Assembly (NCBI GenBank): GCA_905216215.1
Contig: CAJMSZ010000045.1
Span: forward strand, 1 to 16,976
DNA from: an uncultured bacterium
Lineage (GTDB): Bacteria > Bacillota > Clostridia > Lachnospirales > Lachnospiraceae
Direction of reading: 5' to 3'
Length of the DNA: 16,976 nt
A model generated the notes under the pieces. That model was given only the letters and a program-made list of their open reading frames with translations. It ran no database searches and had not been told where the DNA came from. Position numbers and translations under genes: made by a program. Positions within the stretch are counted from its first letter, which is position 1. Each line of letters starts with the position of its first letter. Below are positions 1 to 6,585 of the stretch, one piece after another.

Positions 1-98
1 CATAGCCGCTACAAGCGACAGCTTGAACATCACATGGAAAATCTGACGGGCGGACCCCCCGTCAGATACCTACTCTGTGTAGTCCCTTGTAAACTGTA
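1..98. other. Foreign sequence joined to the truncated transporter gene
   Basis: The lipoprotein gene to the right matches its family up to the Lys codon at 99-101. To the left of that point the same frame gives a short unrelated tail and a stop. The stretch contains a perfect 10-bp inverted repeat (41-50 and 58-67) and, on the plus strand, a frame open from the window edge to about 171. This looks like the end of an inserted element or a rearrangement point. I do not recognise the element: no transposase motif or clear terminal repeat is visible in so short a piece. An assembly edge in a repeated sequence is an alternative. Confidence 0.45.
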
Positions 99-509
99 CT
101 TTCCAATGATATACATACCTTTCAGCATATATCCACCAACAATTGTGAAATCAGAACCTGTGGAAATGAACTGAAGTGGGTTGTTTGTTCCCTGGTTTGA
201 AGTCACATCAAGCTGTCCGGCCTGGAGTGCCTGAAGTGCTGCTGTTGAAGATTCCACCGGATCTTCTACTACATTGATTCCTACTTCATCAAAATATCCC
301 TGCTGCTTTGCAATTGTAACAAGGATGTTTCCACTGTTTGCTCTTCCCCAGTGAACAGTATCCACTTCTGGAGTTTCCTTGTTGTCTGTGTTGTCTGTTG
401 TTTCCGTTTTTGTTTCTTCTTTTTTATCGTCAGATGAGCTTCCGCCGCATGCTGCAAGGCTGAAAGTCATTGCTGCTACAAGAAGAAGTGCAAGCATTCT
501 CTTTTTCAT
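30..509 (-). CDS. NitT/TauT-type ABC transporter substrate-binding lipoprotein, 3'-truncated
   Basis: This is the extracytoplasmic binding protein of an ABC importer of the SsuA/NMT1-like family. Residues 1-20 form a signal peptide (KKR, then a hydrophobic stretch) ending in the lipobox LAAC, with C21 as the lipid-anchored residue. A Ser/Asp/Lys/Thr-rich linker follows to about residue 50, then the start of the binding domain, including GYFDEVGINV and a QAGQLDV segment typical of the family. Family-like sequence stops at Lys137 (codon 99-101). The next 22 residues come from unrelated DNA and end at a stop at 30. Family members are usually above 300 aa, so over half the protein is missing. It follows the ATPase gene with a 79-bp gap, so it is the second gene of that transcript. 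The substrate cannot be told; taurine, sulfonate, nitrate and thiamine-precursor carriers share this fold. Confidence 0.8.
   Translation of the reverse strand: MKKRMLALLLVAAMTFSLAACGGSSSDDKKEETKTETTDNTDNKETPEVDTVHWGRANSGNILVTIAKQQGYFDEVGINVVEDPVESSTAALQALQAGQLDVTSNQGTNNPLQFISTGSDFTIVGGYMLKGMYIIGKYSLQGTTQSRYLTGGPPVRFSM
41..67 (-). terminator. Perfect 10-bp hairpin, possible terminator
   Basis: ATCTGACGGG at 41-50 pairs with CCCGTCAGAT at 58-67 around a 7-nt loop. Read on the minus strand the second arm runs into TTTT, as in an intrinsic terminator. On the plus strand there is no T-run. It lies inside the foreign-looking edge sequence, so it may belong to that element and not to the transporter operon. 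Element-end hairpins of other kinds are also possible. Confidence 0.4.
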
Positions 510-588
510 AATCTTTCTCCTTATAATAATATTGATTTGGTTGATAGTTTATTTGCAAATAGATTTCTCTATGTTTGCACGTTTTTCA

Positions 589-1383
589 TTACTGTACTTT
601 GCGTACATGAGCTTCCACATCTTTATTGATATAACGAAGCAATTCATTTCGAAGTTTAATGGAATCCGCATCCTCAAAACGGTTTTCTCTTGTTGTCCGT
701 TTCTCATCCGGAATCTTCACATCAAAGATGACATTACTTGGCGACTGTCCAAGCACAATGATTCGGTTCGCCAGAAGCATGGCCTCATCTACATCGTGCG
801 TTACAAAGAATACAGTTTTCTTTTCTTCTTGCTTCTCCCAGAGTTCAAGCACCATATCCTGAAGCATGGAACGTGTTACCGCATCCAATGCCCCGAAAGG
901 CTCATCCATGAGAAGGATCGGAGGGTCAATTCCGAAAGCACCCGCTATAGCGCATCTTTGTTTCATACCACCGGAAAGTTCTTTCGGGAATTTGCGATAT
1001 ACAGACTCATCAAGACCTACCGCTTTCAGTAATTCCAAAGTTCTTTCTTTCAGATGAATCTTATCCCAGTCCGGAAACTTTTTTTTCAGTGCCAGCGTAA
1101 TGTTTGCGCCTGCTGTTTTCCAAGGGAACAATCCATAATCCTGAAATACGACTCCACGCTCTAAGCTTGCACCGTTTATCTTCTGCCCATCCACTGTGAT
1201 TTCACCGGTTGTACACGTTTCCAGTCCGGCAATCAGCCGCAGTAACGTACTCTTTCCACATCCGGACTGTCCCAGGATACAGACAAACTCTCCACCTTCT
1301 ACATCCACATTGATATCCTTCAGAATCAACTTATCACTTCCGGTATAAGCAAACGAAACATCATGGATTTTTATATCATGCAT
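589..1383 (-). CDS. ABC importer ATP-binding protein, NitT/TauT (SsuB/TauB) type
   Basis: This cytoplasmic ATPase subunit powers the importer whose binding protein lies just downstream. All ABC motifs are present: Walker A GQSGCGKST (residues 38-46), a Q-loop VVFQDYGLFPW, signature LSGGMKQR, Walker B ILLMDEPFGALD, and switch His in FVTHDVDEA. The order and the LFPW wording after the Q-loop are typical of the nitrate/sulfonate/taurine class. I chose the ATG at 1381-1383 (264 aa) because a strong GGGAGGAG ribosome site sits just before it. An upstream in-frame ATG at 1429-1431 would add 16 residues but has no comparable site and does not resemble the family. The permease expected in such operons is not between these genes; it may lie past the left edge. 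Confidence 0.92.
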   Translation of the reverse strand: MHDIKIHDVSFAYTGSDKLILKDINVDVEGGEFVCILGQSGCGKSTLLRLIAGLETCTTGEITVDGQKINGASLERGVVFQDYGLFPWKTAGANITLALKKKFPDWDKIHLKERTLELLKAVGLDESVYRKFPKELSGGMKQRCAIAGAFGIDPPILLMDEPFGALDAVTRSMLQDMVLELWEKQEEKKTVFFVTHDVDEAMLLANRIIVLGQSPSNVIFDVKIPDEKRTTRENRFEDADSIKLRNELLRYINKDVEAHVRKVQ

Positions 1384-1428
1384 TTTGGCTCCTCCCTTTT
1401 CCATCATTTCTGCAACATGCTTATCATA

Positions 1429-1478
1429 CAATTTTCGACAATTTTTTCATCGTACAAAAATGACAAATTCAATTTTCG
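1429..1478. repeat. Two direct copies of a 9-mer upstream of the ABC genes
   Basis: CAATTTTCG occurs at 1429-1437 and again at 1470-1478, 41 bp apart, about four helical turns, in the AT-rich leader between the regulator operon and the ATPase gene. The spacing would suit a protein that binds two sites on the same DNA face, so these could be operator half-sites. They could equally be chance in AT-rich DNA. I could not find a convincing -35/-10 pair for the transporter genes in 1384-1571. Confidence 0.25.
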
Positions 1479-1571
1479 CCATGTAACAATTTGCATATTT
1501 TCTATAAGTAAATCACATTTATTTGTTTTGTCTATAGTAAGTGCCATTCCTATAAATCCTCCCCTTATACA

Positions 1572-1609
1572 AGAAAAGAACCGGAAGATTGTTCTCTCGG
1601 TCCTTTTCT
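1572..1609 (-). terminator. Intrinsic terminator after the regulator operon
   Basis: A 12-bp stem with one G-U pair (1572-1583 with 1598-1609) and a 14-nt loop lies just downstream of the fusion-gene stop at 1621. On the minus strand the second arm is CGGTTCTTTTCTT, which supplies the T-rich end. It should separate the regulator transcript from the transporter transcript, which would then need its own promoter in 1384-1571. Confidence 0.75.
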
Positions 1610-1620
1610 AAAGGTGGTCC

Positions 1621-3774
1621 TTATCTATTTTTATTCACTGCTATCCGTTCAAACTGCATGGCACGAAGCAACCTCTGACTTTCCATGTACCCTTTCTCAT
1701 CCAAATGAATCAACTCATTAATCCGTGCCAGCCGGTATAATAGAGTATTTCGGTGAATCCTCATCTTGGCTGCTGCCTGCATGGTATTTCTCTCTGCTTC
1801 AAGATAATAGTAAAGCGTCTCATATAAATTACTTTTCTTTTGCTCATCTTCTTCCCGGATAAGCCGGAGTTCTTCCACTCCCCCGTCCATCTCTGCAATT
1901 TCCGCTTTCATGGAAGTCATCAGAAGCTCCTGATAAAAATATTCTATCTGATAAATATTTGTATCCGGTTCCCATTCTTCCCCAATTTCCATCAGCATTT
2001 GTACTACTTTCTCATTCTCACTCTTTTGAGAAAGCTTTGAAAATCCATTTCCAATGGCAACTTTCACATCAATGTCTAACTGCTCATAGATATCCTTACA
2101 TTTTGCAATCAGGTTATCACGGTATTCCTTTCCTGAAATATCCGAAAGCAGATAATGCTGATAGATACCGTCCTCTATTTCCTGCATAACCCGGAAATTC
2201 CGGCGCAATTCTTCTCTGAATGGTTTGGATTTTCCATCATCCTTCAGTACAATCCAAAGATAATCCGGGCGTTCCTCACTCTTATGAACTGCTTGTAAAC
2301 TGGTAGAAGAAATTGCACAATACTTTCCAATAATCGTTGCAATCTGTTCTGCTTTCATTCTCAATCGATGATTCTTCGGAAATGCAGTACAGACTGCTCC
2401 GATTTCCGGCAATTCAAACCGCACCTGCGTGTTTTCATGTCCTTCTACGTTCTCCATGCCAATCATACAGAGCACTTTACCAAAGGCATCTCCAATCTTC
2501 ATCGGTATTTTTGTGTAAGCATATAACTGTTCCAAAGCCTCATCAGCCGGAGTTGCCAGATTGGAAAACAGTATCTTGTAACAGTTATTAATATCAATCT
2601 TTGCATCTCCTGCCTGATTATCGTATATCATCTCGATGAGTGCCGCTACTCTTGTAGAAATCTGTGCATAATCCTCTTTCGAATAATCCGTGTCAATGGA
2701 AAGATATGGAAGTCCCTTTTCCTCTGTCACAAACTGTTGGATATATGCAGCTTCCGCTCCCGTAGCATGGCAGCCGGACAAAATCATCTCCACTACACCA
2801 TCTACATGATACTCATCTATAATTCTTCCTATCAATTCAATACGGTTATCGTTCGGAGTCATGATGGAACAGCCTGTAGATAAATATCTTCTTGCAATAG
2901 CTCCGTAAATATCCGGGTCATCCTCATCAATCATACGGTCCAGGGTCTTGACCCCGCTGCAGTTTTCCACGGCTACTACCACACCGCCATTTTCTTCAAC
3001 CGCCTGAATTACCTTCAGACTGTCTCCTCCCATCGGGCAGCCGGTTACCAGAATTCTTGGTCGTGATTCTAACATTTTTCCCTGATGGTACTCCTCTAAA
3101 ATACGGTCTGTAATCGCATCTACCACCGCAGGTGTAGTCTTAAAATCAAACCGGTACTTGGAACCAGATACGATTTTTTGAATATCACCGCCAAGCACCG
3201 GAGCAGGCTCCAGTTTCATCACTTCGCAAAGTCTGAGCAGTGACTTCCGGATTTCATTGCCGAGATGGATTGCTTCCTTTATTTTCTCCTCTGTGATAAT
3301 CGTCTGAAAGAAATCTTCAAAATATTCTTTCGTCCGGATTACTTCACTTCTCCAAAACTCCATTGATACCCGGGACTGTGAATTAGGAAGTTCCATTACA
3401 AATACCGGTTTAAATTCTGCAAGCATCTCATACATTTTCTTCTTTCCATCACAGGTTGTCTCACCTATAATCAAATCGGAAAAATGAAAAAAAGGACATT
3501 TATCAGATATAGCAAATCCGTAGCTTGATTTCACCAACGGACACATACTTTTCGGCATCTTCTGCTCAGCCGCTGGAATCGTCTCATTGGAAAATGAGCA
3601 AAGCCCTACCGGAATTGCTCCTACTGCCATTGCCAGTTCTGTCGGAAAATATGCACAATACATTCCAACCACCGGCACACCTTTTTCCTTATATTCTTTA
3701 ATTTCAATAAATGCCTTTCTTCGTTGCTCACCGAATTCTTCAAAAACCTCCGGTAAATCCTGAACTAATTTCAT
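1621..3774 (-). CDS. Fusion of a 2-hydroxyacyl-CoA dehydratase/double-cubane-cluster-like domain with a PucR/CdaR-type regulator
   Basis: This 717-aa protein has two parts. Residues 1 to about 385 match a whole HgdB-type subunit (2-hydroxyacyl-CoA dehydratase D component, or the related double-cubane-cluster proteins). The landmarks are MYCAYFPTE (C40), SMCPL (C78), GETTCDGKKKM (C108), a second lobe opening with TGCPMGGDS (C246), then C272, C302 and SGCHATGAE (C335). Residues ~393-640 resemble the sensory and GGDEF-like middle of CdaR regulators. Residues 657-688 carry the PucR C-terminal helix-turn-helix, centred on IHRNTLLYRL. Known relatives of the first part bind Fe-S clusters and are reduced by a separate ATPase; none is encoded here. 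I infer a transcription regulator that senses a redox state or acyl-CoA-type ligand through the enzyme-like domain. The ATG immediately follows the upstream gene's stop, with AAGGG about 8 nt ahead, so the two are translationally coupled. Confidence 0.82.
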   Translation of the reverse strand: MKLVQDLPEVFEEFGEQRRKAFIEIKEYKEKGVPVVGMYCAYFPTELAMAVGAIPVGLCSFSNETIPAAEQKMPKSMCPLVKSSYGFAISDKCPFFHFSDLIIGETTCDGKKKMYEMLAEFKPVFVMELPNSQSRVSMEFWRSEVIRTKEYFEDFFQTIITEEKIKEAIHLGNEIRKSLLRLCEVMKLEPAPVLGGDIQKIVSGSKYRFDFKTTPAVVDAITDRILEEYHQGKMLESRPRILVTGCPMGGDSLKVIQAVEENGGVVVAVENCSGVKTLDRMIDEDDPDIYGAIARRYLSTGCSIMTPNDNRIELIGRIIDEYHVDGVVEMILSGCHATGAEAAYIQQFVTEEKGLPYLSIDTDYSKEDYAQISTRVAALIEMIYDNQAGDAKIDINNCYKILFSNLATPADEALEQLYAYTKIPMKIGDAFGKVLCMIGMENVEGHENTQVRFELPEIGAVCTAFPKNHRLRMKAEQIATIIGKYCAISSTSLQAVHKSEERPDYLWIVLKDDGKSKPFREELRRNFRVMQEIEDGIYQHYLLSDISGKEYRDNLIAKCKDIYEQLDIDVKVAIGNGFSKLSQKSENEKVVQMLMEIGEEWEPDTNIYQIEYFYQELLMTSMKAEIAEMDGGVEELRLIREEDEQKKSNLYETLYYYLEAERNTMQAAAKMRIHRNTLLYRLARINELIHLDEKGYMESQRLLRAMQFERIAVNKNR

Positions 3775-4941
3775 CTATTCAACCCTTCTTCCATCTGTAC
3801 GGGTAAAGCTGTTCATCATCATTAAAGCCAGAAGCTCCTCTGATTTCTTTACATCTTCAATATCGTCTCCAATCAATTCCCGAATCTTCTTTAATCTATA
3901 TATCAGCGTATTCCGATGAATATGCAGCACATTCGCAGTCTCTACTACGTTATGTGCACATAAAAAATACATCTTTAATGTTTCATATAACTCTGTATTT
4001 TTCTCTGCATCTTCCTGCTGGAGAATCTGAAGAGAATAATCTTTGATTCCTGCTGCCGCAAGCACCGGATATGCATAGGTGTAAACAGTCTCCGCTCTCC
4101 ATTCACTTTCCCGCATCATATTATCTGCCTTGTCATACTCATCAAGAGAATCTATCCGTTTCAGCCATTTTACTTTCTTGTGGCAATTCTCAATATCCTG
4201 AAAAAGAATACTTACGCAGCACGGCACTTGTACTTCCTTTTTCAGGCGGTCCAAAATCAATTTTTCCTCTTTTTGATTCTCTATATGATAAAACAGCACC
4301 CACGTTTCTGCTTCTTCCTCCAGGATATAAACTTTATTCCATATCTCGTGAATTTTACACACCAGACCTGTCAAATCACTTTCCGGAAAATAAACCATTA
4401 AATAGCCTTTCCTGATTTCATTGGAAAGATATTCCAGATTCATTCCTTCATTTCCACAGAAAATATCATGTGTAATCAGTCTCTTTCTCATAGGAAGTAA
4501 TCCTTTTGGCTGATAGCCGTGAGTTGTCCAGTAATTCGCCACAATCGGAACCAGCATATCTGCAACTGTCCCATACTCCTCCCAGACATCCGGACTTAAT
4601 GCATTGAAAATAATGACACTATATCCACATAATTTTCCATTCACTTCAATCCGTTTTGCCACTGCCATATGCTGACTGCCAAACCGATAAAAATCGGGGT
4701 TTTCCTTTACTCTGCGCTTCAGCACATAATCATATGCTTTCACTGTAAATTGCTTTGTTCTTGCTTTTTGGAATTTTCTGCCCGGCATTGCACTGGAGTA
4801 GAACAGGATTTCACCATCGACATTCAAAACTAAAACGGAGGCGCCGATGAAATCACGCACTTTTTCTGTCATGCCTTCAAGACTTCTGTTTTCAAATAAC
4901 GCTTCAAATGCAATTTTATAACATGCATTGACATCAATCAT
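3775..4941 (-). CDS. PucR/CdaR-family transcriptional regulator
   Basis: This 388-aa cytoplasmic DNA-binding regulator is the first gene of a two-gene operon. Residues 1-145 look like a PAS/GAF-like sensory region (VLVLNVDGEILFYS). Residues ~150-300 correspond to the divergent GGDEF-like region of CdaR proteins. Residues 326-356 are the C-terminal helix-turn-helix with the hallmark IHRNTLIYRLKKIREL. The opening VNACYKIAFEALFENRSL matches INNCYKILF, which begins the regulator half of the following fusion protein, so the two regulator modules are paralogous. Its stop codon touches the ATG of that gene with no spacer. The ATG at 4939-4941 is the first residue of the conserved opening; GGTGGAAG lies upstream but at a long distance, so the ribosome site is weak. 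The ligand is unknown. Confidence 0.85.
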   Translation of the reverse strand: MIDVNACYKIAFEALFENRSLEGMTEKVRDFIGASVLVLNVDGEILFYSSAMPGRKFQKARTKQFTVKAYDYVLKRRVKENPDFYRFGSQHMAVAKRIEVNGKLCGYSVIIFNALSPDVWEEYGTVADMLVPIVANYWTTHGYQPKGLLPMRKRLITHDIFCGNEGMNLEYLSNEIRKGYLMVYFPESDLTGLVCKIHEIWNKVYILEEEAETWVLFYHIENQKEEKLILDRLKKEVQVPCCVSILFQDIENCHKKVKWLKRIDSLDEYDKADNMMRESEWRAETVYTYAYPVLAAAGIKDYSLQILQQEDAEKNTELYETLKMYFLCAHNVVETANVLHIHRNTLIYRLKKIRELIGDDIEDVKKSEELLALMMMNSFTRTDGRRVE

Positions 4942-5013
4942 ACTTCAAGCTTCCACCGTAATTAATATAGTTACATTTTAATAAGAAATTTTATCTTTAA
5001 CATCTCAGTTTTT

Positions 5014-5042
5014 ATTATAAAATGCACTTATTAAAAAGTCTA
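5014..5042 (-). promoter_or_regulatory. Sigma-A-type promoter of the regulator operon
   Basis: On the minus strand, TAGACT (5037-5042) and a perfect TATAAT (5014-5019) are separated by exactly 17 bp. The leader to the ATG at 4941 would be about 66 nt. The octamer TAGACTTT, which includes the -35 box, is repeated 11 bp upstream at 5046-5053, so a repressor or activator could bind across the -35 region. Confidence 0.65.
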
Positions 5043-5132
5043 CCGAAAGTCTAGAAATTAGATTCAAGATTTTTTTTATAAATCGTTCCATACATTGATA
5101 TTAACAATAACCAAAGATCCGCTGGCCCAAAA

Positions 5133-5176
5133 GGGACAGTGCTGTCAATTGGTTCCATTTGACATGCCACTGCCCC
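5133..5176 (-). terminator. Intrinsic terminator after the PLP-enzyme gene
   Basis: On the minus strand, an outer 10-bp stem (AGGGGCAGTG with CACTGTCCCT, one G-U pair) encloses an inner 6-bp stem TGTCAA/TTGACA with a 10-nt loop, and TTTT follows. It begins 24 bp after the stop of the MalY/PatB-like gene. The remaining part of this 259-bp intergenic space holds the promoter of the regulator operon and AT-rich sequence. Confidence 0.75.
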
Positions 5177-5200
5177 TCTTCGTCTGCATTTACACTTTGC

Positions 5201-6361
5201 TTATTTGAAATTCTCAATTAATGATTTTACTGCAATCTCTACATTTTCCATAGAAGTAGCCAGGTTAATACGGATAAAACCGTCAAATCCTTCTCCGCCA
5301 AACCAGTCGCCAAAGTCTACTGCCAGTTTACATTTATCCAATACAATCGCCTTTACTTCTGACGGTTCTGCACACTTGCGAAGGTCTACCCAAGCCAGAT
5401 AAGTACCCTCAAGTGGAGAGACTACTGCATCCGGCAACTGTTCTTTCAATGTATCTCTTAAATAGCAATAATTTTTGTAAATCTGTTCTTTAACTGCCTC
5501 ATACCATTCCTCGCCGCCTACATAAGCTGCTTCTGCTGCAATATATCCAAATGGATTTCCGGCAAGCACACGGACTCCTGTTACAAATTTATCCCATTTC
5601 TCACGGAGCTTTTCATCTGCAATCATTACGATGGAATTCTGTCCTCCTGCCAGATTAAAGGTCTTGGATGGTGCTGTAATTACAATCATCATATCCTGAT
5701 AATCTCCAATTGTGTAAGCGGGAATATTTTCATTTCCATCGTAGGTCAGATCCTGATGGATTTCATCAGAAATGACAAATACCCGATGCTTTCTACAGAT
5801 ATCAAGCACTTTCTTCAGTTCTTCCTTCTTCCATACACGTCCAACCGGATTGTGCGGAGAACACATAATGAATAATTTTACATTGTTATCCACAATCTTC
5901 TGCTCAAAATCTTCATAATCAATGGAATAAATCCCATTTTCATTTATCAGGTCACTGGTAACCAATTTTCTGTCGTTATTATTTACTGCACCAAAGAACG
6001 GATAGTATACCGGTGTCATCACAATCACGGCATCTCCCGGATTAGTCATACATTTCACTACCCAGTTAAATGCAGCAACTACTCCCGGCGAAAAACGAAG
6101 CCATTCTCTCTCCGGCTTTAAACCATGATGCTTCTCTTCCCAGTTTATAAATGCTTCATAATAGGAATCTGGAACTTTATAGTATCCTATCACACCTTGT
6201 TCCACATATTTATGAAGTGCATCTTTCACACATGCCGGTACTTCAAAATCCATATCTGCAACCCACATGGCATGAAGGTCTGTTCTGCCAAACTGTGCCT
6301 GAAGATTATCCCATTTTGAACAGTTGGTGTTTCTCCTGTCTACATATTTTAATTGTTCCAT
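5201..6361 (-). CDS. MalY/PatB-type PLP-dependent C-S lyase/aminotransferase
   Basis: This is a fold-type I PLP enzyme of 386 aa, close to the ~390 aa usual for the MalY/PatB group, which cleave cystathionine or cysteine S-conjugates and sometimes act as aminotransferases. It has the group's N-terminal opening with DRRNTNCSKWD and WVADMDFEVP. The PLP residues are visible: N171 in SPHNPVGR, D199 in ISDEIH, the Schiff-base lysine K233 in APSKTFNLAG, and a C-terminal substrate-carboxylate arginine in FIRINLA. No signal peptide or membrane segment is seen. AAGGGGG precedes the ATG at a good distance. It is a single-gene unit with its own promoter and terminator, divergent from pyruvate carboxylase. 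The exact substrate cannot be read from sequence; beta-cystathionase activity is the default expectation. Confidence 0.88.
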   Translation of the reverse strand: MEQLKYVDRRNTNCSKWDNLQAQFGRTDLHAMWVADMDFEVPACVKDALHKYVEQGVIGYYKVPDSYYEAFINWEEKHHGLKPEREWLRFSPGVVAAFNWVVKCMTNPGDAVIVMTPVYYPFFGAVNNNDRKLVTSDLINENGIYSIDYEDFEQKIVDNNVKLFIMCSPHNPVGRVWKKEELKKVLDICRKHRVFVISDEIHQDLTYDGNENIPAYTIGDYQDMMIVITAPSKTFNLAGGQNSIVMIADEKLREKWDKFVTGVRVLAGNPFGYIAAEAAYVGGEEWYEAVKEQIYKNYCYLRDTLKEQLPDAVVSPLEGTYLAWVDLRKCAEPSEVKAIVLDKCKLAVDFGDWFGGEGFDGFIRINLATSMENVEIAVKSLIENFK

Positions 6362-6394
6362 TGTATTTCCCCCTTGGTCATCTTGCTAATCGAC

Positions 6395-6423
6395 ATTATA
6401 GCACAAGATAAATCCAACGTGAA
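6395..6423 (-). promoter_or_regulatory. Promoter of the MalY/PatB-like gene
   Basis: On the minus strand, TTCACG (6418-6423) and a perfect TATAAT (6395-6400) are 17 bp apart, and the -10 box is preceded by TGC, giving an extended -10. The leader to the ATG at 6361 is short, about 27 nt. Confidence 0.65.
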
Positions 6424-6472
6424 CCTGTTTATTTTTATTGTTTTGTGAAAAATCTAACTTTTCCAAATTCTC

Positions 6473-6501
6473 TTGCAAAATAGGTCTCAATATCCTATCA
6501 T
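6473..6501 (+). promoter_or_regulatory. Probable promoter of pyruvate carboxylase
   Basis: TTGCAA (6473-6478) and TATCAT (6496-6501) lie 17 bp apart. The predicted leader is about 78 nt and contains a small hairpin, GGTATT/AATACC at 6541-6546 and 6554-6559, upstream of the GGAGGTG ribosome site. About 50 bp separate this promoter from the divergent one, so a single bound regulator could affect both. Confidence 0.5.
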
Positions 6502-6585
6502 ATAAGTAATTATGCAATAAATATTTTTTCAAAACGCAGAGGTATTATACAAAAATACCATTAAGGTTTTTGATGGAGGTGTAAA

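Noticed and set aside
379..1032. A 217-codon plus-strand open frame
   Set aside because: It runs antisense across the lipoprotein start and the well-supported ABC ATPase, and its product has no recognisable features.
1384..1571. A TPP or other riboswitch ahead of the NitT/TauT-type importer
   Set aside because: No conserved riboswitch core such as CTGAGA and no stable multi-stem fold is seen; the region is plain AT-rich.
6508..6585. Regulatory RNA in the pyc leader
   Set aside because: Only one weak 6-bp hairpin is present in about 78 nt; there is no T-box or known riboswitch pattern.
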